This document shows, one piece after another, positions 1 to 12,600 of a DNA stretch of 64,000 bases. Positions within the stretch are counted from its first letter, which is position 1. Each line of letters opens with the position of its first letter. Source of the stretch: Alisma plantago-aquatica (Eukaryota; Streptophyta; Magnoliopsida; Alismatales; Alismataceae); contig OY856412.1 of the NCBI GenBank assembly GCA_963693085.1, positions 1,060,905,744 to 1,060,969,743 on the forward strand, read 5' to 3'. A program made the position numbers and the translations under genes. The notes under the pieces are model-generated. The model saw only the letters and a list, made by a program, of their open reading frames with translations. It was not told where the DNA came from and did not search any database.

Positions 1-1336
1 CCCAAAGGACAACTTGCTTAAGAAATATTTAATCAAGATGACCACACTATAACTATTATTTAAACAATATTTGGATTTATTTATTAATATAAAGTTGCAA
101 ATAGTAAAGCTGAATGAAAGAGTTGATAAATCAATTGATCGGAACACTAGGGTGGAATGGGTTTCACTGTTTCTACCAATCATTCACTCTCTCACTACAT
201 CATATTAAGCATGAATACATATATGTTAAATCTAGGAAAGTCCCCTTTTGGCAATAGGATGAAAACTTAGACATATATTCCTCTAATCTCTTCACCGCGT
301 TACCTAAAGAGAATACACTGATCCCCTAAAAAGTCATCTATCTGAAGATCACATCAAGAGTTTAAATAGAACCAACCAAAGATCTTGGGTTCAAAGTTTT
401 TATAACATCCAAGACCGTGACAAACATGTAAAGCTACTAATGAGACAAGCATGAAAGAATAAAACAATTAATTCTAAACATATAATGGTGCATAAAAATA
501 TTTAGCATGGCTACTCCACAAACCCTAAAGAGAGGACTACTTGCTCATGGAAGTAATTATAGAAACAACAAGGGATGAGAGAAAGAATGGCATGATCATA
601 GAAAATATAGGAGTTGCAACCCTGGTGTGTAGAAATAGCTCTTCAGGCTCTGAGACAAAGGTATCAACAAATAAGAAAGGACACCCCTAGATGTTCGTCT
701 AGGATGGAATGGAATTCTCGTTCTTCCTCCATTTTGAATTGGGTTCACTGTTGTGTGGATGAAGCAATAGGTTGACATAGGAGAAGGTCATCAGACAATG
801 GAAACATGTGTAGCAGAACATGCCTCTATCTAGGTTTGAACCTTGGAACCAGAGCAGAGATGAAGGTGGAAGCACCTTTAGTTGACATTCATCAATCGAC
901 AGATGGAGGTTGAAGGCTCTAGAGGTTGATGGTGAGAGTGTACAATGGCTTCCTGGTGGCGTCTATGGCAGATCCCTTTATTAGAGGTGAAGACCTTCTA
1001 TATACAGAAGTAGGGTAGGGTTTGGAACCCTCCCAGCTGCCATGGAGTGAAGCCTTAGCTACCATGGTGGTGAAGGGAAAATGGCGGCATAAGAAAGATG
1101 AAGGCTTCACAATATATAGAAAATCCATCAGTAAATGAGGGTCTCATGTTGTTCACTAAGACCATTGATACATGAATGGTCAGGTGGTCCATCAGAAGGG
1201 GTTGCAGCAAAACCAAGGGAAGAATGGACATCAGATCCATCGATTGATGATATCATGTCGACATCTGAAGACAAAATTTAGTCAACATGAGTGTAGAACA
1301 ACCATTGATTGACATCCCTTCAAAAGGTGATGATGG
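1..1336. other. Left flank of the transposon stack, no gene recognised
   Basis: AT-rich sequence with only short chance reading frames. It carries a few loosely repeated phrases (for example variants of 'ccattgattgacatc' and 'atggtggtgaaggg'), which suggest old repeat debris, but no domain, RNA gene or element end could be supported. It joins directly to position 48160 once element A is removed. Confidence 0.6.
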
Positions 1337-1341
1337 AAAAC
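1337..1341. repeat. Left target-site duplication of element A (AAAAC)
   Basis: AAAAC lies directly before the TG of the first A LTR and recurs at 48155-48159 directly after the CA of the third A LTR. A perfect 5 bp duplication around the outermost LTRs shows that the whole three-LTR array occupies one insertion site. Confidence 0.9.
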
Positions 1342-2298
1342 TGTTACAACCCCAATTTTTGGGTTCATTTGGTGAGAAATGTAATTTCTCATAATAAAGA
1401 TAAATGAACAAATAATGATGTCTTTTGATTGAATGCATGAATTTCGTTTAAAATAGCCTTGTTGATTTATTTGTGGGCTTTATTAGCAATTGGGCCCAAT
1501 AACAAGGAAAAGACAAAAGAAACTCCATTATTAACAAGAAATGGAGAAAAGAAAAATGTAGAAACCTCTAGAATGAAATAGAGTGTAATCCAAAGGTGGA
1601 TTTCGTGCCTCTTGGGTTCCTTGGGTTCCAAGGAGTCCAAATTTGCAAGGATAATGCAAAAAGAAAAGAACAGACCAATTAAATATTTCTTTATTAAGAA
1701 AGAAATTGAAAACAATGATAAAATATGGGAAATAAGTGGAAAGAGGCATAATTGAGTTATCCTTGGTAGATTTTCGTATTCATGAGGTTTCTAATATTAA
1801 AAGGAATACCAATGAGGAAAATAAAAGAAAGATAAAGAGAAATCCTCAAAATGAGACATTTTAATAAGAAATAAACAAGATAATGTGAAATAAAGAATAT
1901 TGATGCATCTAGAAGGATAATAAGTATCCTTATGAAGGAATTTCGAAATCTTGGAGTTTCTTGGGGTCCAAGAAGACCCAATGAAGAAAGAGGAAAGAGA
2001 AAATACCAGTAATGTAAAATAAAAGATAATATGATGCATAATGAATGAATTATGTGGTATTTCTAAGAAGGAAATATTTCCTACTTGAGGAAAATATTTT
2101 CTCATGGCCAATGGATTAAAAAGAAAGAACAAAGAGAATAAGAGGGATGATTTTTGAAATCCTAATATCAAAATAAGAAGGAATATTAAAGAAATATGAG
2201 AGAGAGAAACTAGCTTCTTGATGAAGGAATCACATTCCTATTGAAAAAGGGATTGGTTGCTTCGTGGGCAGACATCCTAGGGCGTTGCTACACTCCCC

Positions 2299-2306
2299 TA
2301 TAAAAG
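2299..2306 (+). promoter_or_regulatory. TATA box of LTR-A1
   Basis: TATAAAAG in the context 'ctcccctataaaaggg'. The same box and context appear at the equivalent place in LTR-A2 and LTR-A3, so this is probably the core promoter that starts the element's genomic RNA. Confidence 0.65.
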
Positions 2307-2463
2307 GGTTAGCACCCTTGGTCGAATCCAAGATGATCCCTTGCACCCTTCTCTCTCGTTCTTCTTCCTTTTCCGTCCAAAACCCTAAACTAGGGGGTTA
2401 ATGTAACCTAGAGCGATGTGGAGTTGTGGACGGGAGCTTGATGGGGAGAATGATGCTCCCAGG

Positions 2464-3171
2464 TAGGGCTGTAAATGGGTACGGGTAGACCCGCGGACCC
2501 GTAAATCTAGACCCTTAAAAAACCCATCACGGGTCTAATTTTTTATACCCGCATACCCTTGGACCTGCATATAAGCGGGTCCAATAATGGGTATGCTTGG
2601 ACCCAGACCCGCTAGACCCGTGTACCCACTATACATAAGTAACTACTAAAATAATATGTTATATATATCATACTTTACTAGTCTAATTAATATAATTATT
2701 GAGATTATATCCTACTCTAAAGTTGAGACTAGTCATATAACTAAGAATTAACTATTCTAGTTACAATAACGAACATCATATGTAAACGTAAAATCAAAAT
2801 GTCTACTAATGTACATTACTTTCTACATAAATTAAATGTTATGATCATGACTACAAATATGTAAACAATTACTCAATTAATTTTATTTTATAGAATATAG
2901 CATTGTCTAATATAACTATTACACATTAATATACTATATGATAACAATATCTTATTGTGTTAAATATATATAACATAGTTATTTCTCTTACATAAATAAT
3001 ATGATGTTTTATGGAACTGCTTAACCGCATACCCGCTATTATTGCGGGTACGGGTATGGTGCGGGTCCAAGTTTTGTATTATGCAGGTCTAGAACCGGAA
3101 CCAGACCTGCTGAATTAGATGGGTATGGGTATGGCCAGACCCGCACTATACACGCACTGTTTACACCCCTA
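2464..3171. mobile_element. Non-autonomous hAT-type DNA transposon (MITE-like), 708 bp
   Basis: The insert begins TAGGGCTGTAAATGGGT and its far end reads, on the opposite strand, TAGGGGTGTAAACAGTG, giving imperfect terminal inverted repeats. An 8 bp duplication CTCCCAGG flanks it (2456-2463 and 3172-3179). The empty site is visible in LTR-A2 near 10757 and, with one change, in LTR-A3 near 45898. The 8 bp TSD and TAGGG-type ends indicate the hAT superfamily. The ends are full of short GGGTA/TACCC and GGGTC/GACCC repeats in both orientations, while the centre (about 2640-3010) is AT-rich and has no reading frame. It must have depended on a transposase supplied elsewhere. Confidence 0.88.
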
Positions 3172-3953
3172 CTCCCAGGCCTCTGTAGAAGAAGCCCATC
3201 CATCCTCCCTTGACCCTAGCAGCTGCACGATGCCGTAGAACGGCTACAGCGAGGTCGCGGTTGCAGGTCGTGTAAGGGAGGACCAGCCATTCTAGCTATG
3301 AACCAGAGGCACCCAGAGGTGCATGAAGGCACGACAGGGTCAGGAGGGTGGTTTTCGGCAAGCTTAGGGCCTGGAAGTGGATGGAGGAGGCCTATGTATC
3401 CCTGTGCTCGGTGGCTAGGGCAGCAACCCTCGATCTGCCCGAGGTTGAAGAAGGGAGAAGCGTGTTGGAAAATTCTGCCCTCTGCGGGCTAAAGAAGCAA
3501 TCCATTTAACCCATGGGCATTTTGAACATTTCAAAATATTTCCAAACAAGTCAAGTGGGCCGCGTTGCATGGACAAAGGCTATGTGGTGCCTCCCTATTG
3601 GCCAAAGTAAGTGGATTTTGTAAAATTCATAGTTAATTATTCCTAGCTCGGATTAGCAGGTATAAATATGAAAATTGCTCAGAAAAACGTGAGGAATCCA
3701 ATAAAAATGCATATAGAAACAAGTTCCTCTTTCAATTCGAAAAGTAGTGTAAGTTATCAACTTTGATGAATTAAAGATTAAGAAACCCTATTTTGACATG
3801 ATTAATATATTTAGTAGGGTTTAATGGATGATTAAAGCTGGTATTAACCTATTAATGATGAAAAGGAACATTAGGAATAAAAAGGATGAACTTTTCACAT
3901 AATTGGTTTAAGTTAGAATTTCATGTGCATGAAAAAAACTTTAATGGACCTTA

Positions 3954-4330
3954 AAACCCTAATTTTGGTAAATGTTACTCTTAATGGCTTTAATTATTCA
4001 AAATTGTGAATAAAGTTAAGAGATGGTGATTTTAAGCTATTTCGAGTATGGAAGTTCTCAATTGTGGATAAATATCCATAATATGATAATTAGGGTTTTT
4101 ATAATGGACAAAGGTAGAATTAATGACAAATCGAGTTCATATGTGAATTAGACAATAATGAACTATGAATGGATGATAAATGAGAATAATGATCTTAATT
4201 GATGATTAATTGTGATGTTTCTGAAATTAAGGTTGTATGTTGATAAAAGGTAACCTTAATAACTTTCAGGAAGCATAGATGAGAAATTAGGGTTTAAAAG
4301 TAAAAACCCTAATTGCAAAGTAAACCCTAA
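3954..4330. promoter_or_regulatory. Cluster of five telo-box motifs in LTR-A1
   Basis: Perfect AAACCCTAA or TTAGGGTTT 9-mers occur at 3954-3962, 4090-4098, 4287-4295, 4304-4312 and 4322-4330. Plant telo-boxes are known promoter elements bound by TRB- and Myb-type proteins. Similar clusters lie in LTR-A2 (about 11540-11980) and LTR-A3 (about 46675-47115). A regulatory role here is inference. Confidence 0.45.
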
Positions 4331-5298
4331 AAGAGGTAGAAATCCTAAAAAGGGAATAGAAACCTTAAGTAGCAAGATGGTTTGGATAAATTTTAATAAA
4401 AGGAAGTTGGAATGTTTATTTTAGGATTTCTGTGCACTTTGTTTGTTTGATTGGATTTTCTCTCTCTACATAATTTTATCTCCAAATCTACAGTACATGT
4501 ATGTAGTTACGCTTGTGACTACCCCAAATTTGTTTTCCGAGAATTTTGTTGATGTTTCCATCGTGATTTGAATTAAACTGTTGGATGAATTTAATTCATG
4601 CAAACTATAATGTGGATATGACTATCACCTAAGATATGTGCCTACTAATTCAGATCCTAGTCCCCTCTGTAGCTTGATAGACTGACCTAGTATATGGCTA
4701 TCTGTGGGGTAGGTCCATCAGGTCATTGGATGACTTAGTACATGGCTACCAATGGGGTAGGACCATCAAGTCACCTTGAGTCAGGGATTGGACTACCTTT
4801 GGGTAGGGCCATGCGACTCTATAACCCTAAGTATTGGCTACCTATAAGGTAGGGCCATGGGAGTAAGGATATACCTTTTGAGAGAGGTAGAATCCATGTC
4901 CACTGCAGGGACAACACAGAGATAGGGGATAGGTAAGGATTGAGTAGTATTGCTTAAAACGTAATCTTGAATGTTAAATGATAATTGGTTGATTATATTG
5001 CTATCATAGTTGCACAATTTTTGTAATCCCCCACATACCAGCATATTCCTATATGTTGATCGAAGTTTTGTTTGTCGGCATTTTAGGTTCAACAATTGAA
5101 AGAACAAATAGTAAAGTGACACATTGTGGAAATAAGAAATAAAGTGCAAGGAGGATTAGATAGAATGAATCTAGGCTATGGAATTTGATAATTGTTATTG
5201 ATTATTTGTCGAACCTTTGATCCTGTTAATTGGGATAATGACACTAACCTTTTGGTTTCCCTTAATTGGGGGTTACTGGGAGGCGGGGTCATTACAAT

Positions 5299-5310
5299 TG
5301 GTATCAGAGT
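5299..5310 (+). other. Primer-binding site of element A, interior 1 (tRNA-Met)
   Basis: TGGTATCAGAGT begins two bases after the LTR end. It matches the plant initiator tRNA-Met primer site TGGTATCAGAGC except at the last base. Confidence 0.9.
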
Positions 5311-7336
5311 ATAGGTTCCTCATTTAATCTTTAATAATTATTAAATTTTACAAATTCCATAGAACCAAGGGAGTTATTAGAGGATTGTCCAAAAGACTGA
5401 GGTGTCTAGAAAAGGATCACATCTGGGGGATGGCAATATTTTCCTCCGTACCGCTAGTCGGAATACGAGGACTCCCGGATTGTGTGACTTCTTGGTCGAT
5501 GTCTTAGGATGTGAATCGAAATAAAATACCTTTATGACTCCCTCATCTTGTCCATCCCTTCTCAACTCAAATTCTGTTAAGAACCTTAAGGATTAGGGTT
5601 TTCTCTCTTCTCCTCACCCTCTTGAGGTATGGGTAAGGTTAATAAGGTCTAAGGAATCCTCCACCAAATTAATGAAAAGCATGTAAATAAGATGTCATGG
5701 ACATAAGCTTAATAGATTAAGCGCAAACTAAAGAATAGATACATGCTTAGGTCATATGACACGAGTTGTCATTGCCCTCAGGAGAGACCGGAGGATAGAC
5801 ATCTTTGTTAGGAGGATGAGTAGAGAGAGTTAGTCTTGGAGGTAGAGACCTCCATTAAAAGTAGAGACTGAGCACATCCTTTGGGGATGATGTTAACCCT
5901 AACCCTAAGTGGTGAGATGACATGATGAGTTAGATGTCATGGTGACCGGGTGTTTGGTTGGAAATGCCTTTAGGATGCCAGAAGAGGTTAGAAGACCTAG
6001 TACCTTTGGCGACCCAACCCTGGAGAGGGTCATGCATGTTTGAGCGAAGGATAGCTCCTTCATGGATGAGGTTAGAGAAGAACCTATAGAAACCTTATGG
6101 ACTGTTGCAAGTAGGATATAGCTTGCACCCAGAGTACATCAGTAGTACGAGCAATAAGTTAAAACTGAGGCCAGAAGGACAGGATGGATGGCTTATGAGA
6201 TAGCATAAGGGGCTATGGTTAATCATGAGAAAACATAAGTTCGAGCATAGGCTTCACCCACGTAGAGGTATGCTTGTGAACTTGATCCTTCATGGAGAGA
6301 GGACCTCTAGTAGTATGGCTGGATGTGGAGTTAGTCCTAGAGAGAGAAAGCAGGACCCCGAGCAGGAAGGTTAGAAGCCTAGACTCTGAGATATAAGAAA
6401 AAGTGGGGATTTGAGGATGATGCAACCTAAGTGAATGTTTGTGGTTGCCTCATGACTTGATCCCTGGAGGCTGATGATATCTTGATGGCCTTTAGAGGAA
6501 CCAAACCCTAAAGAGAGGATGATGCTTCTGGAACCTATGTGCCTATGGTGTAGGTGTTTACCTTATGAGATGAGACAAAGAGTGCCTTAGACCCTGAGGA
6601 GGTTTAAGTAACAAGCTCTGAGGCCTTGTACCTTGTTGGTTTCCCTTGAGGAGGACTCAACTCTAAGGTGATGCTCGAATAAAAGGATCATGTGAGTACA
6701 TGACATACCTCGGACATGCTTGATTTGTGGTTAAGAGATTGAGCATGCAGTTGGACACCCAAAGATGAACCTAGGGTTCCTAGGCCTAAGAGGGGAAGCA
6801 GTGTATCTGATGCTCATGATGAGATTTGAGTCTCTATAGTTTCGATCATGGTACTCCTCATGTGTGGAGGTAAATGAAATCCCTTAAGTTAAGGGTATGT
6901 TTGATGAACCCCTCACAACTAAGTTGATCTAATGTTGAGGATGAGAACAAGTGTGACCTAGCATGGTTTTGTAGGTGTATGCTTGTGCCTTAGTAGCTTT
7001 CTAGGGCAAAGCATGCTCATGTGGATGCAGACCCTAAACATAAGGATGTTTGTGACCTTTGTTACCAAGGTGTAGTTTCCTCCCATCCTGGGAGAGGGAC
7101 CCTTTTGTAGGGTGTATACCAGTTTTGTTGGTTTTGAGGTAACCTAAAGAAGTTTCATAGGATCTTAAGAAGCTAAGTGAAGAGTACATGGTATGAGAAT
7201 GAACCTACAGACCCATAGATTACCATCTCTATGTGCATGTGAATGTGTTACCATGAAGGTAAATGGTATGGGGCCTGACCAACGTAGGTAGGACGCCATG
7301 ACCCCTATGAAAGGATGAAAGACAACCCATGAATGT

Positions 7337-7350
7337 AGAGAGAGAGAGAG
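7337..7350. repeat. (AG)7 microsatellite in interior 1 of A
   Basis: Seven AG units. The equivalent place in interior 2 (near 15061) carries a shorter tract, so copy number has changed since the interiors duplicated. Confidence 0.7.
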
Positions 7351-8784
7351 ATGATGGAGACTTGGGTAAGGTTCTGAGTTGGACATGTACTATAATAGAA
7401 TCCTAAGTCTATCCTAGGGTCAGGTAGGGATAAGACCGATGGAAGTAGGAGTTTCCTAATTCCCTAGTTGCACATGACCATAGGGTCGGGAGGTAACAAC
7501 TATCATTATCTGAGGGCCATGGGTTAGGAGATTGATCACCTTCATGGACTCATGGGACCCAAAGGGTAGATGAGTAGGGCACTCTTTGATGCATGAGGGA
7601 AGAGGCATGACCCCAAAAGTGTCGGCACCTTATAGACCCAGAGGAGATGACCAAGGATTGTGTGTGGACCCGAGTAGGTTTGAGACCAGTTTTCCATGGA
7701 AGTAACTTTGATATCAAGATGATTGTGATGTAGAGACCTATGTGGCATGTTTCAATTTAAAGGTGTACTGGTGAGGTGGGATGTACCATCTCTACTCTTG
7801 GAACTGTAAGAACTCTGTATTTGGATTGCAGCCAAATGCTTATTTCCTCTTATTATGGGAGTGAGAGATAGGACATTATGCATGCCATACACCAAGGATA
7901 AAGATGATGTGTGTTGGAACGTTGCTATGTGGTATTAGGATAGAGATGATAACATGCCCTTGTGGAGTGAACGATACTTGGATGGTTTACAAACACCAAG
8001 AGTATTAAGGTAGTCATCTTGTGAGGATGTTGTAACTTGAGTTATATGGAACTTGCATGTGATACAAGGTTGAGTTTGATAACCAAGAAGGTGAGCTCAG
8101 AGTTTCTTGATGAAGATAGACTTAGAGTCTAAGATAAAATGATAAGTGGAATACACACAGGTGTATGTCTTCGACTCTACCTAACACCTAAGGATGTGAA
8201 GTGGTAATGGATGCTCTGGTGGAGATATAGCTTCCTAGTTTGTCTAGAGACTAGAAGATAGGTTTGGCTAACCCTCAGATGCAACAATACCGATTGATCA
8301 AGTTAGTCAGCCTAGTCTTTGATGTGATGGAAGGATGGTGGTAGAACCTCAGATACACTTCTTTGGATAAGAAGGTAATAAAACCCTGATGAGAGTGGTT
8401 TAGGGATTCTGAGGAATCGATCTTGAGGAATCATGACATACAGGAGATCATGGTGTTAAGATCACCATACATCATGATACTATAAAGATAGTAAGTGATA
8501 ATAGAAGTTTGGATGCTTGATATGAAGTTGTATGTGGCATGTAGCCATGCAAGTCGGGGGTGAAGGACAAATACCAGTAACCCAGTGCTTTGGCATAGAA
8601 GATAAAGAGTCCCTGATAGGGAATGGGAGTTCACAACTATGGATGTGTGGTAAGTCTCCCCTTAACCAAGGAAGGTCAAGATACAATGTGGGTTATGGTA
8701 GATCACCTTACCTAGATGACAAGAGAAAGAAAGAGTACTGTCAAGGGACAGATCAGGTTGAACTACTTACAAGAGAGAGAGATG

Positions 8785-9428
8785 GTTCAACTACACCATG
8801 ATGCGAGTTCAAAAGTTCTTGAGTATGAACTAAAGGTTCACTTCCATTAGGTGGAAGTAGATACATGAAGAACTCGATGTTAGTATCGTTTATCACCGCA
8901 TACTAATGGACAATATGATCCACACTAGAGGATGTGATGAGAGCATGTGTGCTCATTTAGGGTGATACATAGAGACAATTCTTAAGATGTGAGGTTAACC
9001 ACCATAGCCTTTATCGAGATGCAAGTTTTATAAGGAGGTAGTGTCGGTCACCACTTCATTATGATGATTTTGGTGAAGGAGGCCTCGTGAAGGTCAGAAA
9101 AGTACCATAGTGTGTGCAGATGAAGTCGCTTTGATCATGCAATGGTTGAGAGCGATCCATAAGCGACATGAGTCGTGAGCTGATGAAAAGCAGACTGACT
9201 TGCAGTTCACTGTGGGAGAGTATGTGATGTGAAAATTTGACCCTTCTAAGCTACAGCTGAGAAAGCTGAGTCCCCAATATATGGGTCCATTTGAGATGGA
9301 TTGGTGGAGATGGTTTTGTTTAGCCTTTCCCCTCAGGATAACATGATGTGTAATGTGTTCCATGAGTCCGATCTAGAGCACTATGTGAGGTACCCAAGCC
9401 ATGTGCTGAGCCCTGAACCTATTCAGCT
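8785..9428 (+). pseudogene. Eroded integrase and pol C-terminus of element A, copy 1
   Basis: Plus-strand reading with several stops and frame changes. From 8785 a VQLH segment and the following residues line up with the integrase core stretch that precedes the second catalytic aspartate, but that aspartate is not preserved. Around 8890-8960 a damaged form of the TDGQ-x-ER motif region follows, with two or three stops. Near 9195-9300 a GPF-type module (L-S-P-x-Y-M-G-P-F) is legible. At 9352-9408 there is an open stretch, NVFHESDLEHYVRYPSHVL, typical of the chromovirus pol end. A clear chromodomain was not seen. The product would be non-functional. The remnants identify A as Ty3/gypsy and give its orientation. 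Confidence 0.75.
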
Positions 9429-9635
9429 TTTGAGAGGCTGAAATGTCCTGAGTCACCTATGAGGGTACGATATTACAAGGTAAGAAAGAACTCAGATGGA
9501 AGAATATGAGATGATGAAGGTTCTTGGCAAGCACCATGGAAAGGGTGAAGCCACATGGGAGCCCTGATTGATGTAAGAAAGGCTTATCCTGAACTGTTTG
9601 TTTGCTTGATGGAATTTTGAGGACAAAATTGTTAT

Positions 9636-9648
9636 AAGAGGGGAAGGA
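9636..9648 (+). other. Polypurine tract of element A, interior 1
   Basis: AAGAGGGGAAGGA abuts the TG of LTR-A2, in the standard position for plus-strand DNA priming. It is preceded by 'ttttgaggacaaaattg', the usual end of chromovirus pol. Confidence 0.85.
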
Positions 9649-12600
9649 TGTTACAACCCCAATTTTTGGGTTTATTTGGTGAGAAATGTAATTTCTCATA
9701 ATAAAGATAAATGAACAAATAATGATGTCTTTTGATTGAATGCATGAATTTCGTTCAAAATATCCTTGTTGATGTATTTGTGGGCTTTATTGGCTATTGG
9801 GCCCAATAACAAGGAAAAGATAAAACTCCATTATTAACAAGAAATGGAGAAAAGAAAAATGTAGAAACCTCTAGAAGGAAATAGAGTGTAATCCAAAGGT
9901 GGATTTAATGCCTCTTGGGTTCCTTGGGTTCCAAGGAGCCCAAAGTTGCAAGGATAATGCAAAAAGAAAAGAAAAGACCAATTAAATATTTCTTTATTAA
10001 GAAAGAAATTGAAAACAATGATAAAATATGGGAAATAAGTGGAAAGAGGCATAATTGAGTTATCCTTGGAAGATTTTCGTATTCATGAGGTTTCTAATAT
10101 TAAAAGGAATACCAATGAGGAAAATAAAAGAAAGATAAAGAGAAATCCTCAAAAAGAGATATTTTAATAAGAAATAAACAAGATAATGTGAAATAATGAA
10201 TATTGATGCATCTAGAAGGATAATAAGTATCCTTCTGAAGGAATTTCAAAATTTTGGAGAGTCTTGGGGTCCAAGAAGTCCCAATGAAGAAAGAGTAAAG
10301 AGAAAATACCAGTAATGTCAAATAATAAGATAATATGATGCATAATGAATGAATTATGTGGTATTTCTAAGAAGGAAATATTTCCTACTTGAGGAAAATA
10401 TTTTCTCATGGCCAATGGATTAAAAAGCAAGAACAAAGAGAATAAGAGAGATGATTTTTGAAATCTTAATATCAAAAGAAGAAGGAATATTAAAGAAATA
10501 TGAGAGAGAGAGAGAAACTAGCTTCTTGATGAAGAAATCACATTCCTATTGAAAAAGGGATTGGTTGCTTCGCAGACATCCCAGGACGTTGCTACACTCC
10601 CCTATAAAAGGGGTAGCACCCTTGGCCAAATCCAAGATGATCCCTTGCACCCTTCTCTCTCCTTCTTCTTCTTTTTTCCGTCCAAAACCCTAAACATGGG
10701 GGTTAATGTAACCTAGAGTGATGTGGAGCTGTGAACGGGAGCTTGATGGAGGAATGATGCTCCCAGGCCCCTGGAGAAGAAACCCAACCATTGTCCCTTG
10801 ACCCTAGCAGCTGCACGATGTCGCAGAATGGCTACAGTGCGGTCACAGTTGCAGGTCGTATAAGCGACGACCGGCCATTCTGGCTATAAACCAGAGGCAC
10901 CCAGAGGTGCGTGAAGGCACAAAGGGGTTAGGAGGGTGGTTTCCGGCGAGCTTAGGGCCTAGAAGTGGAGGGAGGAGGCCTGCGTAGCCCTGTACTCGGC
11001 ATCTAGGGCAGCAACCCTCGTTCTGCCCGAGGTTGAAGAAGGGAGAAGCACGTTGGACAATTCTTCCCTCTGTAGGATAAATAAGAAATCCACTTAACTC
11101 AGGGGCATTTCAGACTTTTCGAAATATTTCCAAAAAAGTCAAGCTAGCCGCGTTGCGTGGATAAAGGCTATGTGGCGCCTCCCTATTGGCCAAAGTAAGT
11201 GGATTTTGTAAAATTCGTAGTTAATTATTCAGAGCTCGGATTAGCACATATAAAGTATGAAAATTGCTTAGAAAAATGAGAGGAATCCAATAAAAATGAA
11301 CATAGAAACTGATTCCTCTTGAAATTCGAACAGTAGTGTAAGTTATCAACTTTGATGAATTAAAGATTAAGAAACCCTATTTTGACATGAATAATATATT
11401 TAGTAGGGTTTAATGGATTATTAAAGTTGGTATTAACCTGTTAATGATGAAAAGGAACATTAGGAAAAAAAGGATGAACTTTACACGTAATTGGTTTAAG
11501 TTAGAATTTCATGTGCATGAAAAAAACTTTAATGGGCCTTAAAACCCTAATTTTGGTAAATGCGACTCTTAATGGCTTTAATTATTCAAAATTGTGAATA
11601 AAGTTAAGAGATGATGATTTTAAGCTATTTCAAGTATGGAAGTTCTTAATTGTGGATAAATATCCTTAATATGATAATTAGGGTTTTTCTAATGGATAAA
11701 GGTAGAATTAATGGCAAATTGAGTTCATATGTGAATTAGACCATAATGAACTATGAATTGATGATAAATGAGCATAATGATCTTGTCATGGAACAAAAGG
11801 GATAAAAATGGTAGCTTTAATGAAAAAGAGGCTTAATGGACTTAATTGATGATTAATTGTGTTGTTTCTGAAATTAAGGTTTTATGTTGTTAAAAGGTAA
11901 CCTTAATAACTTTCAGGAAGGATAGATGAGAAATTAGGGTTTAAAAGTAAAAACCCTAATTGCAAAGTAAACCCTAAAAGAGGTAGAAATCCTAAAAAGG
12001 GAATAGAAACCTTAAGTAGCAAGATGGTTTGGATAAATTTCGATAAAACGAAGTTGGAATGTTTATTTCAGGATTTATGTGCACTTTGCTTGCTTGATTG
12101 GATTTTCTCTCTCTACATAATTCTATCTCCAAATTTTTGGTACAAGTATGTGGTTACGCTTATGACTACCCCGAATTAGTTTTCCAAGAATTTTGTCGAT
12201 GTTTCCATCGTGGCTTGAATTAAACTGTTGGATGAATTTAATTCATGCAAACTATAATATGGATATGACTATCACCTAAGATATGTGCCTACTAACTTAG
12301 ATCCTAGTCCCCTCTGTAGCTTGATAGACTGACCTAGTATATGGCTACCTATGGGGTAGGTCCATCAGGTCATTGGATGACTTAGTACATGGCTACCAAT
12401 GGGATAGCACCATCAAGTCAACTTGAGTCAGGGATTGGACTACCTTTGGGTAGGGCCATGTGACTCTATAACACTAAGTATTGTCTACCTATAAGGTAGG
12501 GCCATGGGGGTAAGGATCTACCATTTGAGAGAGGTAGCATCCATGTCCACTGCAGGGACAACACAGAGATAGGGGATAGGTAAGGATTGAGTAGTATTGC

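Larger units (their letters stand above)
1342..5296 (+). repeat. LTR-A1, 5' LTR of element A
   Basis: 3955 bp, from TGTTACAACCCC to the ATTACA just before the primer site. Minus the 708 bp hAT insertion and its 8 bp TSD it is 3239 bp, against 3371 and 3364 bp for the other two A LTRs. The shortfall comes from two private deletions of about 60-70 bp, near 4197 and near 5181, each bounded by a few bases of homology; A2 and A3 keep both segments. The LTR holds a TATA box at 2299-2306 and a cluster of five telo-box motifs (AAACCCTAA or its complement) at 3954-4330. Confidence 0.92.
5297..9648 (+). other. Interior 1 of element A, heavily eroded
   Basis: 4352 bp from the primer site to the polypurine tract. 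The plus-strand reading is broken by dense stops, many of them TAG, and small indels. I could not place gag, protease or reverse transcriptase. Only the integrase core and pol tail after about 8785 are recognisable. The same sequence with modest divergence is repeated as interior 2. Confidence 0.8.

Noticed and set aside
5297..9648. A new, unfamiliar gene system in the long interior of A
   Set aside because: Dense stops in every frame, but integrase and the pol tail can be aligned at its end, and it is flanked by a primer site and polypurine tract. It is an eroded retrotransposon interior.
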